Shown here: positions 24,457 through 35,355 of the stretch, piece by piece
Position numbering within the stretch: the first letter of the stretch is position 1
How the letters are laid out: the number at the start of each line of letters is the position of its first letter
Assembly: GCF_014192055.1 (NCBI RefSeq)
Contig: NZ_JACHXM010000009.1
Coordinates: forward strand, 62,001 to 126,000
Direction: 5' to 3'
Length of the DNA: 64,000 nucleotides
Source of the DNA: Halomonas organivorans
Lineage (GTDB): Bacteria; Pseudomonadota; Gammaproteobacteria; Pseudomonadales; Halomonadaceae
Program-made: the position numbers and the translations under genes
Notes under the pieces: generated by a model
The model's input: only the letters and a program-made list of their open reading frames with translations
Databases searched by the model: none
What the model was told of the DNA's origin: nothing

Positions 24457-25833
24457 TCAGTCGCGGCCGCCGCCGTCCGCTGGCAGACTCAGCCAGAAGA
24501 CGGTGGCGGCCGCGTCGCTTTCGCACCACGCCTCCCCACCGTGCAGCTGCGCCACGGAACGCACGATGGCAAGCCCCAGGCCGCCGGTGCCCGCCGGCCG
24601 CGAGCGCGCCGGATCGCCGCGATAGAAGCGCTCGAAGAGCCGCTCCCGCTCGGCGTCGTGAATCGGTGCTCCGTGGCTGATCACCCCGAGGCGGAGCCTC
24701 CCGGCCTCCGGCCGCGATACCAGGCGGATCTCGGTGCCGCTGCCGCCATGGCGCAGCGCGTTGTCGATGAGGTTGGCAAGCGCCCGGCGCAGCAGGTCGA
24801 GATTGGCCGTCACCCGCCCTTGCGTGCGATTGACCAGCGAGCGGCCGTCGTCCTCGGCCATGCCCTCGAAGTAGTCGCACAGCTGGTCGACGAGGGTCCC
24901 CAGGTCGAGCACCTCGCGGGGCAGCGTTTGCGACGGCTGCTCGGTACGCGCCAGGAACAGCATGGTCTCGATCATGCGCGACAGCCGCTCGTACTCCTCG
25001 ACGTGAGAACCCAGCAGTTGGCGGTACTCCTCCGAGGCACGCTCACGCTGCAAGGCCTGCTGGGTCGCCCCCAGCAGGTTGCCCAGCGGCGTGCGCATCT
25101 CGTGGGCCAGATCCTCGGAGAAGCGTGACAGCTGGGCAAAGCCCTCCTCCAGGCGCGCCAGCATCTGGTTGAGCGCACGGCTCAGCTCGCGCAGCTCCGT
25201 CGTTTCGTCGCTCGCCTCCAGGCGCTGGTGCAGGTGCGCCACGTCGATCATGCGCGCACGATCGGCCAACCGCCTGACCGGGCGCAGCCCACGCCGAGCG
25301 ACGGCCCAGCCCAGCACACAGGCCAGCACCGCGCCCACTCCCATGGCGAGCCATAGCCGCAGCCGATAGGCGGCCAGCATCCGCTCGCGCTCGTCGAGCG
25401 TCTTGCCGGCCACCAGGGTCAGGCGTCGCCCGTCATGGTCGAGGCTGCGCCAGGCCAGGCGCGTCGCCTCGACGGCGGGATGCTCGCCGAGGCGCCCTTC
25501 CGGTGCCGACGGCAGTTCGGGCACCGGCAGGCCCGGCGGATTGACCTCGATCAGCGGCGTGCCCTGCGCATCGAGTATCCACAGCAGGCTTTCGCGATTG
25601 CCCAGCATGTTGGCGTAGAGCAGCGGTCGGCGGCGCAGCGCCGCGATGCTCTCACCGTCGTCCAGCAGCGCCTCCATGCGCTCGAGGCGGCCCTGCAGCA
25701 TCTGGTCGTCGCGCCAGGCGATCTGCTCGCCCAGGGCGTGGTAGAGGTAGGCGCCCAGGCCACCGAGCAGCACCAGCGTCACCAACGCGAAGAGCAGCGA
25801 CAGCCGCAGCGACAGGGAGGACGGCCCACGCAT
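24457..25833 (-). CDS. Sensor histidine kinase, CusS/HprS-like
   Basis: 458-aa membrane kinase. Helix 1 spans about residues 9-32; a periplasmic loop of about 125 residues follows, then helix 2 near residues 160-178 (LWLAMGVGAVLACVLGWAV), HAMP, and HisKA with His244 in EDLAHEMRTPLG. The ATPase lobe has NLIDNALRHG (N-box) and GTGGLGLAIV (G-box). The layout fits the heavy-metal-sensor subfamily that includes CusS and E. coli HprS (YedV). It overlaps the response regulator by one base. The divergent periplasmic hydroxyisourate hydrolase gene repeats the E. coli hprRS/hiuH arrangement, arguing for oxidant rather than metal sensing. Confidence 0.92.
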   Translation of the reverse strand: MRGPSSLSLRLSLLFALVTLVLLGGLGAYLYHALGEQIAWRDDQMLQGRLERMEALLDDGESIAALRRRPLLYANMLGNRESLLWILDAQGTPLIEVNPPGLPVPELPSAPEGRLGEHPAVEATRLAWRSLDHDGRRLTLVAGKTLDERERMLAAYRLRLWLAMGVGAVLACVLGWAVARRGLRPVRRLADRARMIDVAHLHQRLEASDETTELRELSRALNQMLARLEEGFAQLSRFSEDLAHEMRTPLGNLLGATQQALQRERASEEYRQLLGSHVEEYERLSRMIETMLFLARTEQPSQTLPREVLDLGTLVDQLCDYFEGMAEDDGRSLVNRTQGRVTANLDLLRRALANLIDNALRHGGSGTEIRLVSRPEAGRLRLGVISHGAPIHDAERERLFERFYRGDPARSRPAGTGGLGLAIVRSVAQLHGGEAWCESDAAATVFWLSLPADGGGRD

Positions 25834-26504
25834 CAGCTGCGATCCTCCAGCACGTAGCCCATGCCACGCTCGGTGTGGATCAGCCGGTGCGGGAAGGGGT
25901 CATCGACCTTGGCCCGCAGCCTCCGCACGGCCACCTCGACCACGTTGGTGTCGCTGTCGAAGTTCATCCCCCACACCTCGGAAGCGATCAGGGTCCGCGA
26001 CAGCACCTCGCCCTCGCGCTCCAGCAGCAGCTGCAGCAGCGCGAACTCCTGATTGGTCAGCGACAGCCGCGCCTCGCCCCGCGTCACCCGCCGCTTCAGC
26101 ACATCCATGTGCAGGTCGGCCACCTGGTAGCGCTCCCGCTCGCGGGGCGGGCCGCGGCGCAGCAGGGTCCGCACCCGGGCCAGCAGCTCGACGAAGGAGA
26201 AGGGCTTGACCAGGTAATCGTCGGCGCCCAGCTCCAGCCCCTTGACGCGATACTCCACGGCGTCCCGGGCGGTCAGGAACAGCACCGGCACCTGGCTGCG
26301 ACGCCGGATCAGCCGCAGCAGCTCCCAGCCGTCGAGCCCAGGCAGCATGACGTCGAGGATGATCAGGTCGAAGTTGGCTTCCTCGATCAGGTGCCGGCCG
26401 TCCAGCCCGTCCCGGGCCACCTCGACCCGGTAGCCGGCCTCGCCGAGCCCTCGGGACAGGTAGTCGGCGGTCTTGCTTTCGTCCTCCACCAGCAGGATGC
26501 GCAT
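25833..26504 (-). CDS. OmpR-family response regulator, CusR/HprR-like
   Basis: 223-aa regulator. The receiver domain carries the acidic pocket (VEDE), phosphoacceptor Asp51 in [10 protein letters not shown], the Thr in LFLTARD and the Lys in DDYLVKPF. A winged-helix DNA-binding domain follows ([19 protein letters not shown] through [14 protein letters not shown]). It belongs to the heavy-metal response subfamily. A CATTAC-N6-GTAAT inverted repeat in the 141-bp spacer before the divergent uraH gene is its probable binding site. Start at 26504. Confidence 0.92.
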   Translation of the reverse strand: MRILLVEDESKTADYLSRGLGEAGYRVEVARDGLDGRHLIEEANFDLIILDVMLPGLDGWELLRLIRRRSQVPVLFLTARDAVEYRVKGLELGADDYLVKPFSFVELLARVRTLLRRGPPRERERYQVADLHMDVLKRRVTRGEARLSLTNQEFALLQLLLEREGEVLSRTLIASEVWGMNFDSDTNVVEVAVRRLRAKVDDPFPHRLIHTERGMGYVLEDRS

Positions 26505-26559
26505 GAATCGGGCCCTCGTGAAATGACGCCACAGGCTAGCCCGATGCGCATGGGCTGCC

Positions 26560-26577
26560 CATTACAAAGTCGTAATC
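26560..26577. promoter_or_regulatory. HprR/CusR-like box between the regulator and uraH
   Basis: CATTACAAAGTCGTAATC: inverted arms ATTAC / GTAAT separated by 6 nt. It resembles the CATTAC..GTAATG box I remember for E. coli HprR/CusR in front of hiuH. Confidence 0.6.
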
Positions 26578-26645
26578 CTCGCGTCAGGAAGTCGACGGCG
26601 CGACGCTGTCAGGCTGGCGTCTCCATCATCACAGGAGAGCCTTCC

Positions 26646-27053
26646 ATGCGCCTATCCCGAACGCTGATCGCCGCCCTCGGCCTGTGTGCCGCCGCCCCGG
26701 CCCTGGCCGCCGACAATCCGCTGAGCGTACACGTGCTCGATATCCAGTCCGGCCAGCCGTCGCCGGGCGTCGAGGTCCAGCTCGAGAAGCAGACCGAGAG
26801 CGGCTGGGAGACCCTGGCCACCGGCACCACGGCCGAGTCGGGCCGCATCTCGGCGCTCTATCCCGACGACCAGCCCTTTACCCCGGGGATCTACCGCGTG
26901 ACCTTCGAGACCGGCGACTGGTTCGCCGCACACGATACCCAGACCTTCTTCCCGGAAATCCCGGTGCCCTTCGAAGTGACCGACAGCGCCCAGCACTACC
27001 ATATCCCGCTGCTGCTCAGCCCCTACGGGTATTCCACCTACCGCGGCAGCTAA
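26646..27053 (+). CDS. uraH: Periplasmic 5-hydroxyisourate hydrolase (transthyretin-like)
   Basis: 135-aa protein. It has a signal peptide (MRLSRTLIAALGLCAAAPALA) followed by the transthyretin-like domain. The start of the mature protein, NPLSVHVLDIQSGQPSPGVEVQL, carries the conserved His, and the C-terminus is the family signature YRGS preceded by YHIPLLLSPYGYST. The enzyme hydrolyses 5-hydroxyisourate, the first product of urate oxidation. Export is shared with E. coli HiuH (YedX). It is divergent from a two-component system as in E. coli, with a candidate regulator box between them. A purine deaminase and permease lie 7 kb away but are not in the same unit. Confidence 0.93.
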   Translation: MRLSRTLIAALGLCAAAPALAADNPLSVHVLDIQSGQPSPGVEVQLEKQTESGWETLATGTTAESGRISALYPDDQPFTPGIYRVTFETGDWFAAHDTQTFFPEIPVPFEVTDSAQHYHIPLLLSPYGYSTYRGS

Positions 27054-27073
27054 CGCGGCGCCGGCCCGCCGAA

Positions 27074-27112
27074 TGCAAGAAGCCCCCGACCTCGGTCAGG
27101 GGCTTCCTTGCG
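27074..27112. terminator. Bidirectional terminator between uraH and djlA
   Basis: GCAAG-AAGCCCC / GGGGCTT-CCTTGC arms around a central loop, between convergent stop codons. Confidence 0.6.
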
Positions 27113-27135
27113 TTGGCGCATGGTGCAAAGCGCGG

Positions 27136-27897
27136 TCAGGCGGTGGCTCGGGCCTTGCGGATGCGCTCGTAGGCGTTGCCGATCTCGCTGGTGCGCTCCT
27201 TGGCGACCTCGCGCATGCTCTCGGGCATGCCCTTGGCGGCCAGCTTGTCGGGGTGATTCTCGCTCATCAGCCGCCGATAGGCCTTCTTGATCTCGGCATC
27301 GCTGGCCTCGGCCGAGACCCCCAGCACCTGGTAGGCGTCCTCCAGGGAAGGGCCCGAGTCGCCCGCCGCCTCGGGTCCGCCGCGCAGCATCGCCTCGATC
27401 TGGGCGATCTCGGCCTCGGAGCAGCCCAGCCCACGCATCACCCGCATCAGCATCTCCTGCTCGGCGGGATGCAGCTGTCCGTCGGCGGCGATCGCCGCCA
27501 GCTGAACCTGCAGGAACACCTGGCGCAGCGCCGGCTGGGAACCGACGATCTGGCGTACCTTGGCCAGCTCGGCGTCCAGGTCGAAGTCCGCGCTCTTGCC
27601 GCGGGTGAAGTCGGCCCGCGCCTTGGCGCGCTGGGTCTCGCCGAGACGCAGGCGATCCCAGAGCTTGCGCGAGGCCTCGAGCTCGTCCTCGGAGACCCGG
27701 CCGTCGGCCTTGCACAGGCAGCCCATGACCGCGAAGGTCGACTCGAGGAACTGCGCCTGTACCCCGGCCAGCTTGCCCAGCATGCTCTTGCGCAGGCGCT
27801 GCACCAGCCAGTAGCCGAGGCCGCCGCCGATCAAGAGCCCCAGGGGGCCGCCGATCCACAGGCCCAGCAGTGCACCGATAATAATGGCCATCATCAT
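27136..27897 (-). CDS. djlA: Membrane-anchored DnaJ-like co-chaperone DjlA
   Basis: 253-aa protein. One N-terminal membrane helix ([26 protein letters not shown]) is followed by a TerB-like domain at about residues 45-160 and a C-terminal J domain ([31 protein letters not shown]) with the HPD motif intact, which would stimulate DnaK ATPase at the inner membrane. Residues 10-30 contain the Gly-rich transmembrane pattern typical of DjlA. The start ATG at 27897 overlaps the dxs stop by four bases and has GGAGA upstream; two more ATGs follow at once. Confidence 0.93.
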   Translation of the reverse strand: MMMAIIIGALLGLWIGGPLGLLIGGGLGYWLVQRLRKSMLGKLAGVQAQFLESTFAVMGCLCKADGRVSEDELEASRKLWDRLRLGETQRAKARADFTRGKSADFDLDAELAKVRQIVGSQPALRQVFLQVQLAAIAADGQLHPAEQEMLMRVMRGLGCSEAEIAQIEAMLRGGPEAAGDSGPSLEDAYQVLGVSAEASDAEIKKAYRRLMSENHPDKLAAKGMPESMREVAKERTSEIGNAYERIRKARATA

Positions 27898-29885
27898 GGC
27901 GTCTCTCCCTGTTCCGTGGCGGCGGGGGCATTCCCCAGCCGGCGGCGAATCGCGGCCTCGATGCCCTCGGCGTCGAGGCCGCATTCGGTCAATAGCTCCG
28001 CCGGCTTGCCGTGCTCGACGAAGGTATCCGGCAGGCCCAACTGGAGCAGCGCGACGCCGAGCCCATCGGCGGCCAGCAGCTCGCCCACGCCGCTGCCGGC
28101 GCCGCCGGCCACCACGTTCTCCTCCAGGGTCACCAGCAGGTCGTGATTGGCGGCCGCGGCCAGCACCGCCTCGCGGTCCAGCGGCTTGACCGAGCGCATG
28201 TTGAGGTGGGTGGCATCGAGCCGCTCGGCCACCTCGGCGGCCGGGCCATTGAGGCTGCCGAAGGCCAGCAGCGCAACCTTCGGGCCCCCGCTGCCGGCGC
28301 GGCGACGCAGCTGCGCCTCGCCGATCGGCAGCGGCTCCAGATGCTCGGGCATCTCGACGCCCGGCCCGGTGCCGCGCGGATAGCGCACCGCGGCGGGCCC
28401 CGGATGATGGTAGGCGGCGCTGAGCATGGCCCGGCATTCGGCCTCGTCGGCCGGCGCCAGCACCACCATGCCCGGCACGCAGCGCAGGTAGGACAGGTCC
28501 AGGGCGCCGTGGTGGGTCGGACCGTCCTCACCGACCAGGCCGGCCCGGTCGATGGCGAAGGTCACATCCAGTTCCTGCACCGCCACGTCGTGGATCAGCT
28601 GGTCGTAGCCGCGCTGCAGGAAGGTGGAGTAGATCGCCACCACCGGCTTCATGGCCTCGCAGGCCAGGCCAGCGGCCAGCGTCACGGCATGCTGTTCGGC
28701 GATCGCCACGTCGTAGTAGCGCTCGGGGTATTCCTGGGAGAAGCGGATCAGGTCCGAGCCCTCGCGCATCGCCGGGGTAACGCCGATCAGCCGTTCGTCG
28801 GCCGCCGCCATGTCGCACAGCCAGTCGCCGAAGACGTTACAGTACTTCTGCTTTTTCTTTGGCGGCGGCGCGGAGGGCTTGAGCGGCGGCGGGGTGTTGC
28901 CGTTCTTTTCCGGCTCGTTCTTTTCCAACTTCGTGATCGCATGGTAGCCGATGGGATCGGCCTCGGCGGGCAGGAAGCCGCGCCCCTTGCGGGTCTTCAC
29001 GTGCAGGAACTGCGGCCCCTCCAGGTCGCGCATGTTGCGCAGCGTCTGGGTCAGGGTCGCCAGGTCGTGACCGTCGATGGGGCCGATATAGTTGAAGCCC
29101 ATCTCCTCGAACAGGGTCGCCGGACTGACCATGCCCTTCATGTGCTCCTCGGTGCGCCGCGCCAGCTCCAGCGCCCCGGGCAGGTGCGAGAGCACCTTCT
29201 TGCCGCCCTCGCGCATGCTGGTATAGGGCTTGCTGGCCAGGATCCGCGCCAGGTAGCTGGCGATGCCGCCGACGTTCTCGGAGATCGACATCTCGTTGTC
29301 GTTGAGCACCACCAGCAGGTTGGCATCCACATGGCCGGCATGGGCCAGGGCCTCGAAGGCCATTCCCGCGGTCAGCGCCCCGTCGCCGATCACCGCGCAG
29401 GCCCGGCGTTTCTCGCCGCGGGTGCGCGCGGCCAGCGCCATGCCCAGCGCCGCGGAGATCGAAGTACTGGAATGGCCGACGCCGAAGGTGTCGTACTCCG
29501 ACTCGGCGCGCCGCGGAAAGGCCGCCAGGCCGCCGTACTGGCGGATCCCGGTCATGGCTTCGCGGCGCCCGGTGAGGATCTTGTGGGGATAGGCCTGGTG
29601 GCCGACGTCCCACACCAGGCGGTCGTGGGGCGTTTCCAGGGCATGGTGCAGCGCCACCGTGAGCTCCACGACGCCGAGGCCGGCACCGAAGTGCCCGCCC
29701 GAGACGCCCACGCTGTAGAGCAGGTAGGCGCGCAGTTCGTCGGCCACCTGGGCGAGCTGGGCATCGTCCATGGCCCGCAGGGCGGCCGGCGTCTCCAGGG
29801 TGTCGAGCAGCGGCGTCGCCGGACGCTCGACCGGAATGTCATCGAACAGCTTCATGAAGGCTCTATCTGTCAGGGAAGCCGGCAT
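27894..29885 (-). CDS. dxs: 1-deoxy-D-xylulose-5-phosphate synthase
   Basis: 663-aa thiamine-diphosphate enzyme condensing pyruvate with glyceraldehyde 3-phosphate at the entry of the MEP isoprenoid pathway. The ThDP/Mg motif is [21 protein letters not shown], the N-terminal substrate region [15 protein letters not shown], and the transketolase-like centre [18 protein letters not shown]. It is about 40 residues longer than E. coli Dxs, partly from a Lys/Pro-rich linker ([16 protein letters not shown]) at about residue 345, where E. coli also has a loop. Start at 29885 has [13 protein letters not shown] at 29855 is an alternative. Operon xseB-ispA-dxs-djlA. Confidence 0.96.
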   Translation of the reverse strand: MPASLTDRAFMKLFDDIPVERPATPLLDTLETPAALRAMDDAQLAQVADELRAYLLYSVGVSGGHFGAGLGVVELTVALHHALETPHDRLVWDVGHQAYPHKILTGRREAMTGIRQYGGLAAFPRRAESEYDTFGVGHSSTSISAALGMALAARTRGEKRRACAVIGDGALTAGMAFEALAHAGHVDANLLVVLNDNEMSISENVGGIASYLARILASKPYTSMREGGKKVLSHLPGALELARRTEEHMKGMVSPATLFEEMGFNYIGPIDGHDLATLTQTLRNMRDLEGPQFLHVKTRKGRGFLPAEADPIGYHAITKLEKNEPEKNGNTPPPLKPSAPPPKKKQKYCNVFGDWLCDMAAADERLIGVTPAMREGSDLIRFSQEYPERYYDVAIAEQHAVTLAAGLACEAMKPVVAIYSTFLQRGYDQLIHDVAVQELDVTFAIDRAGLVGEDGPTHHGALDLSYLRCVPGMVVLAPADEAECRAMLSAAYHHPGPAAVRYPRGTGPGVEMPEHLEPLPIGEAQLRRRAGSGGPKVALLAFGSLNGPAAEVAERLDATHLNMRSVKPLDREAVLAAAANHDLLVTLEENVVAGGAGSGVGELLAADGLGVALLQLGLPDTFVEHGKPAELLTECGLDAEGIEAAIRRRLGNAPAATEQGETP

Positions 29886-29893
29886 GGGCCTCC

Positions 29894-30781
29894 TCAGTGG
29901 TCACGCTCGATCATGTATCGGGCCAGTGCGGCCAGGGGCGCAGCGGCATCGCCCAGCGGCGCCAGTGCCGCCACGCCCTCATCGACCAGCTCGGCGGCCC
30001 GGGCCCGCGCGCCCTCCAGCCCCAGCAGGCTGGGATAGGTCGGCTTGTCGCGGGCGGCATCGGCGCCGGAGGCCTTGCCCAGGGTGGCCGTGTCGCCGGT
30101 GACGTCGAGCACATCGTCGTGGACCTGGAAGGCCAGGCCGATGGCCTCGGCGTAGCGTTCCAGGGCGGCCAGCCGCGGGTCGTCCTCGGCTACCGCGACC
30201 AGGCCACCCAGCCTCACTGCGGCGCGAATCAGCGCGCCGGTCTTGTGGCGATGCATGGTGGCCAGCGCCGTCACGTCAGGGTGGCCGCCCACGGCGGCCA
30301 GGTCCAGCGCTTGTCCCGCCACCATGCCATCACGACCGGCGGCGCGGGCCAGGGTGGCGATCATCGCCGGCAGCCGCGGATGGGCCGTCGTGGCCAGAAC
30401 CTCGAAGGCCAGCGCCTGGAGGGCGTCGCCGGCGAGGATCGCCGTGGCCTCGTCATAGGCCCGATGCACCGTGGGCTGACCGCGCCGCAGGTCATCGTCA
30501 TCCATCGCCGGCAGGTCGTCGTGAACCAGCGAGTAGGCGTGAATCAGCTCCAGCGCCGCCGCCGGTGCGTCCAGCGCCGTCTCGTCGGCACCCAGGGCAC
30601 GGCCGACGGCATAGACCAGTACCGGCCGCAGGCGCTTGCCGCCGACCAGCACGCCGTGGCGCATCGCCGCTTCGAGGCGTGGCGACGGGGCCGGCCGTTC
30701 AGCGAAGAGGCGCTCCAGGGTGGCATCGGCTCGCGCCCGGTCGGCGGCCAGTCGCACCGCCAGGTTATCAGCGTTCACCAT
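29894..30781 (-). CDS. ispA: Farnesyl diphosphate synthase (geranyltranstransferase)
   Basis: 295-aa prenyl synthase making farnesyl diphosphate from isopentenyl and dimethylallyl diphosphates. The first Asp-rich motif is [17 protein letters not shown] and the second is [19 protein letters not shown] is the expected diphosphate-binding segment. The start [11 protein letters not shown] at 30781 overlaps the xseB end by 14 bp; the longer frame to 30823 would lie wholly inside xseB. Between xseB and dxs, as in many gammaproteobacteria. Confidence 0.95.
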   Translation of the reverse strand: MVNADNLAVRLAADRARADATLERLFAERPAPSPRLEAAMRHGVLVGGKRLRPVLVYAVGRALGADETALDAPAAALELIHAYSLVHDDLPAMDDDDLRRGQPTVHRAYDEATAILAGDALQALAFEVLATTAHPRLPAMIATLARAAGRDGMVAGQALDLAAVGGHPDVTALATMHRHKTGALIRAAVRLGGLVAVAEDDPRLAALERYAEAIGLAFQVHDDVLDVTGDTATLGKASGADAARDKPTYPSLLGLEGARARAAELVDEGVAALAPLGDAAAPLAALARYMIERDH

Positions 30782-31046
30782 CGTCCTCCGCGGGCGGGGC
30801 AAAGGGCCGGAGGTCCATGCCACCGTCTTCGCCTTCGGTCAGGGTGCGCACCTTGAGCTCGGCCTCGTCGAGGCGGCGCTGTGCATCGCGGGTCAAACGC
30901 ACGCCTTGCTCGAAGGCCTCAAGCGAGCCCTCCAGCGTCAGTTCGCCGGACTCCAGCCGCGACACCAGCGCCTCCAGGCGCTCGACGGTCGCGGCGAAGT
31001 CCGTCGGGGCGGCCTCGTCTCCGGGCTCGCTGTGCTGTTCCGCCAT
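30768..31046 (-). CDS. xseB: Exodeoxyribonuclease VII small subunit
   Basis: 92-aa helical protein with the family pattern FAATVERLEALVSRLESGELTLEGSLEAFEQGV. With XseA it forms the nuclease that degrades single-stranded DNA; xseA is not in the window. The C-terminal 20 residues are acidic and probably disordered. Start at 31046 (MAEQHSEPGD) follows AGGA at 6 nt; the upstream extension to 31160 lacks family similarity. First gene of the ispA-dxs-djlA operon, divergent from serA. Confidence 0.93.
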   Translation of the reverse strand: MAEQHSEPGDEAAPTDFAATVERLEALVSRLESGELTLEGSLEAFEQGVRLTRDAQRRLDEAELKVRTLTEGEDGGMDLRPFAPPAEDDGER

Positions 31047-31336
31047 GGCTTTCCTCGTCGGTCGCTCCCACCATGAGGGCGACAGTATACACGCTCCCCC
31101 CCGGGGGTCGTCTGCCCCGTCAGGGTCGCGGCCCAGGCCGCGCGAGCCGGGGCGTGTCATGCAAGCGCCTCATGTCGGCAGCGCAGCATTTTCATCTTGG
31201 CGCCCCGTGGCTGTGGTAACATCTGTGGCCTCATTTCGAGCCGGCACCGGCCCAGGCCTCCGCGACCTGGCGGGTTCCATCGCTCCCCCACCTTGAACCG
31301 CAAGCGGCGCACACCTAAGAAGGGGTTGATTCGACC

Positions 31337-32587
<1,251 letters not shown>

Positions 32588-32625
32588 AGCCAGCCGGCCG
32601 TTCACACGGCGCCGTACCTCGACCG

Positions 32626-32655
32626 CCGCCGCGTCATCGACGCGGCGGTTTTTTT
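32626..32655 (+). terminator. Intrinsic terminator of serA
   Basis: Perfect 10-bp stem CCGCCGCGTC-ATC-GACGCGGCGG followed directly by seven T residues. Confidence 0.9.
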
Positions 32656-32717
32656 CGCGATAATGATGAGCCGGCGACACACCGCTCGCCATCACCCTTC
32701 GCCTCAGGAATGCCGCC

Positions 32718-33635
32718 ATGCCGACCGGACCGGCCTATCTCATCGTGGTACTGGTGTGGGCCACCACGCCACTGGGCATCAAGTGGAGCGCCGAGGCCGG
32801 CGCGCCGATCGGCAGCGTGATGCTGCGCATGCTGATCGCCCTGGTCGCCGGCGTCCTGATCCTCGCCGTACTGCGCCGAGGGCTGCGCCGCGACCGCCGA
32901 GCACTGGCCAGCTACGCGGCCGCGGTCCCCGGGGTGTTCGGCGCCATGGCACTGAGCTATCACGCCTCTCAGCAGCTGCCCTCGGGGCTGCTTTCGGTGA
33001 TGTTCGGCATGGCCCCGCTGATCTCGGGGCTGATCCTCCAGGCGCTGCCCGGAGCCCGCAAGCTGCGCCGCTGGCATTGGTTCGGCTGCGCCCTGGGCGT
33101 GGTGGGGCTTGGCGTCGTATTCCTCGACGGCCTCGGCGTGGGCGGCGGCCAGCTCGGCGCCCTGATCATGATGCTCGCGGCGGTCACCCTGTTCAGCGGC
33201 AGCGGCATCGCCGTGCAGCGCGTGGCGGCAGGCCTCGGCCCCCTGGAGCAGACCGTCGGCGCCCTGGCGCTGAGCCTGCCCTGCTTCCTGGCCCTGTGGC
33301 TGGCCAGCGGCGAGCCGCTGACCATTCCGCTCACCGAGCGTGGCCGCTGGGCGGTGCTCTACCTGGCGGTGTTCGGCTCGCTGATCGGCTTCCTCTGCTA
33401 CTACCTGATCCTCTCGCGACTGCACGCCGCCACCGTGGCCCTGGTGACCCTGATCACGCCAATCCTGGCACTGGGCCTCGGCATGCTGCTGAACCAGGAA
33501 CGCCCCTCGGCCTCGATGCTGATCGGCGCCGCACTGATCCTGGTGGCACTGGGCGCCTATCTGTTCGGCGACCGGCTGAGCCGGCTCAAGGCCGCGGCAC
33601 TTGCCCGAGAGCAGACCCCCGACGAACGCCGTTGA
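32718..33635 (+). CDS. DMT-superfamily permease (EamA domains)
   Basis: 305-aa membrane protein with ten hydrophobic helices arranged as two EamA repeats. The N-terminal repeat begins YLIVVLVWATTPLGIKWSAE and the second begins near GALIMMLAAVTLFSGSGIAVQRV. The tail LSRLKAAALAREQTPDERR is cytoplasmic. Such proteins export amino acids or other metabolites; the substrate cannot be told from sequence. Monocistronic between the serA terminator and the 8-oxoguanine deaminase promoter region. A GACGAACGC/GCGTTCGTC hairpin overlaps its stop codon (33621-33644). Confidence 0.9.
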   Translation: MPTGPAYLIVVLVWATTPLGIKWSAEAGAPIGSVMLRMLIALVAGVLILAVLRRGLRRDRRALASYAAAVPGVFGAMALSYHASQQLPSGLLSVMFGMAPLISGLILQALPGARKLRRWHWFGCALGVVGLGVVFLDGLGVGGGQLGALIMMLAAVTLFSGSGIAVQRVAAGLGPLEQTVGALALSLPCFLALWLASGEPLTIPLTERGRWAVLYLAVFGSLIGFLCYYLILSRLHAATVALVTLITPILALGLGMLLNQERPSASMLIGAALILVALGAYLFGDRLSRLKAAALAREQTPDERR

Positions 33636-33644
33636 GCGTTCGTC

Positions 33645-33716
33645 TTGACAGTCGCGCAAAACCCTCTCATTTTGTACACAATCCTTGATTCATCCACGAC
33701 ACAGCGTCGTACACAA
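33645..33716 (+). promoter_or_regulatory. Promoter/operator region of the 8-oxoguanine deaminase unit
   Basis: TTGACA at 33645-33650 with a weak -10 (CATTTT) 17 bp on. GTACACAA occurs as a direct repeat at 33674-33681 and 33709-33716, the first overlapping the expected start point. The rest of the 323-bp gap 33636-33958 is the repeat copy. Confidence 0.4.
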
Positions 33717-33755
33717 CACCACAAAGGCACCTGAACCAAGGCTCCGGTCCCTCGG

Positions 33756-33892
33756 CCATGCTGGAAAAGTCGGCGAGCGAAGGTCAGACAAGGCAAAAAT
33801 CAGCGAGAAAGCGGAGTTTACTAGACGTAAATGAGCATTTTGAGCTGATTTTTAACGCCGTATGGCCAAGCGCAGACACTTTTGCGGCATTG
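33756..33892. repeat. Dispersed long-hairpin repeat, copy 2
   Basis: The terminal arms CCATGCTGGAAAAGT (33756-33770) and ACTTTTGCGGCATTG (33878-33892) pair at 12 of 15 positions. An inner perfect 10-bp pair AAAAATCAGC (33795-33804) / GCTGATTTTT (33844-33853) and an apical TTTAC-5 nt-GTAAA complete a long imperfect hairpin. The interior core is shared with copy 1 at 19788-19945. Confidence 0.75.
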
Positions 33893-33958
33893 CCGAACGA
33901 GACTTGGGTAACCCTTTGTCCACCCTGCCGCCCCCGGCGGCGTTTCAGGAGGACAATC

Positions 33959-35314
33959 ATGACCGAGAACGCACAGACCCTGTGGATCCGCCACCCCCGC
34001 GCCTGCAGCGACCCCAAGGCCGCCGGCGGCGTGGTGGTGCGCGGTGAGCGCATCGTCGAGGCGGTGCCGGCGGGCGGCACGCCCGACACTCCGGTCGACG
34101 CGAGCTTCGACGCCTCGGATCACGTGCTGCTGCCGGGTCTGGTCAACACCCATCATCACTTCTACCAGACCCTGACGCGTGCCTATTCGCCGGCGCTGAA
34201 CAAGGAACTCTTTCCCTGGCTGACCACCCTCTACGACGTCTGGGCCCACCTCGACGAGTCGCAGATGGCGGTGGCCAGCGAGCTGGCCATGGTCGAGCTG
34301 TTGATGAGCGGCTGCACCACCGTGGCCGATCACCACTACGTGTTCTCCGGCGCCCTTGCCCAGGCCATCGACGTGCAGGTGGAAACCGCCCAGCGCCTCG
34401 GCGTACGCGCCGCCCTGACCCGCGGCTCGATGAGCGTGGGTCGCGATGACGGCGGCCTGCCGCCACAGTCGGTGGTCCAGGACGAGCGCACCATCCTCGA
34501 CGAGAGCGCGCGGCTGATCGATGCCCACCACCAGCGCGGTGACGGCGCCATGACCACCATCGCCCTGGCGCCCTGCTCGCCGTTCTCGGTGAGCCGCGAG
34601 CTGATGCAGGAGAGCGCCCGCCTGGCCGAGGCGAAGGACGTGCGCCTGCACACCCACCTGGCCGAGACCGAGGACGAGACCGCCTACTGCGAGCGGCTGT
34701 TCGGCATGCGCCCGCTGGACTACCTGGAGGCCACTGGATGGCTGTCCGCCCGCACCTGGCTGGCCCACGGCATCCACTTCAACGACGAGGAAATCGCTCG
34801 GCTGGGTGCCGCGGGCACCGGCATCGCCCACTGCCCCTCCTCGAACATGGTGCTGGGCTCGGGGCTGTGCCGCACCCTGGATCTGGAAGCCGCCGGCTGT
34901 CCGGTGGGCCTGGCGGTGGACGGCTCCGCCTCCAACGACCATTCCAACCTCGCCGAGGAGATGCGCCAGGCGCTGCTGCTGGGGCGGCTGCGCTACGCTC
35001 CGAGCCGGGTCACCCACGATGACGTGATCCGCTGGGCGACCCAGGGCTCGGCCGGCTGCCTGGGCCGCGACGACATCGGCGGCCTGGCGCCCGGCCAGCA
35101 GGCCGACCTGGCGCTGTTCCGCCTCGACGAGCCGCGCTTCTCGGGCGCGGAGAATCCCATCGCCGCCCTGCTGCTGTGTGGCGCCCACCGCGCCGATCGC
35201 GTGATGGTCGCCGGGCAGTGGCGGGTGACCGAGGGCCGGCCGGTCGGCGTCGATCTCGACGCCCTGCTGGCCCGCCATGACCAGGCTGCCAAGGCGCTAC
35301 GCAGCGCCGTCTAG
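33959..35314 (+). CDS. 8-oxoguanine deaminase / guanine-deaminase-like amidohydrolase
   Basis: 451-aa metal-dependent hydrolase of the TrzN/AtzA/guanine deaminase superfamily. The zinc ligands appear in order: PGLVNTHHHFYQTL, HTHLAETEDE, WLAHGIHFN and VDGSASNDHSN. The sequence, including AYSPALNKELFPWL, resembles Pseudomonas aeruginosa PA0142, characterised as an 8-oxoguanine deaminase. It would release ammonia from an oxidised or normal purine base in the cytoplasm. Start ATG at 33959 follows CAGGAGG; the longer frame runs back into the repeat. It is paired 41 bp from an NCS2 purine permease, so purine scavenging or catabolism is the likely role. Confidence 0.9.
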   Translation: MTENAQTLWIRHPRACSDPKAAGGVVVRGERIVEAVPAGGTPDTPVDASFDASDHVLLPGLVNTHHHFYQTLTRAYSPALNKELFPWLTTLYDVWAHLDESQMAVASELAMVELLMSGCTTVADHHYVFSGALAQAIDVQVETAQRLGVRAALTRGSMSVGRDDGGLPPQSVVQDERTILDESARLIDAHHQRGDGAMTTIALAPCSPFSVSRELMQESARLAEAKDVRLHTHLAETEDETAYCERLFGMRPLDYLEATGWLSARTWLAHGIHFNDEEIARLGAAGTGIAHCPSSNMVLGSGLCRTLDLEAAGCPVGLAVDGSASNDHSNLAEEMRQALLLGRLRYAPSRVTHDDVIRWATQGSAGCLGRDDIGGLAPGQQADLALFRLDEPRFSGAENPIAALLLCGAHRADRVMVAGQWRVTEGRPVGVDLDALLARHDQAAKALRSAV

Positions 35315-35355
35315 TTCGAACGGGTTTCCAACAACGACAACAGGAGAGACCACCC

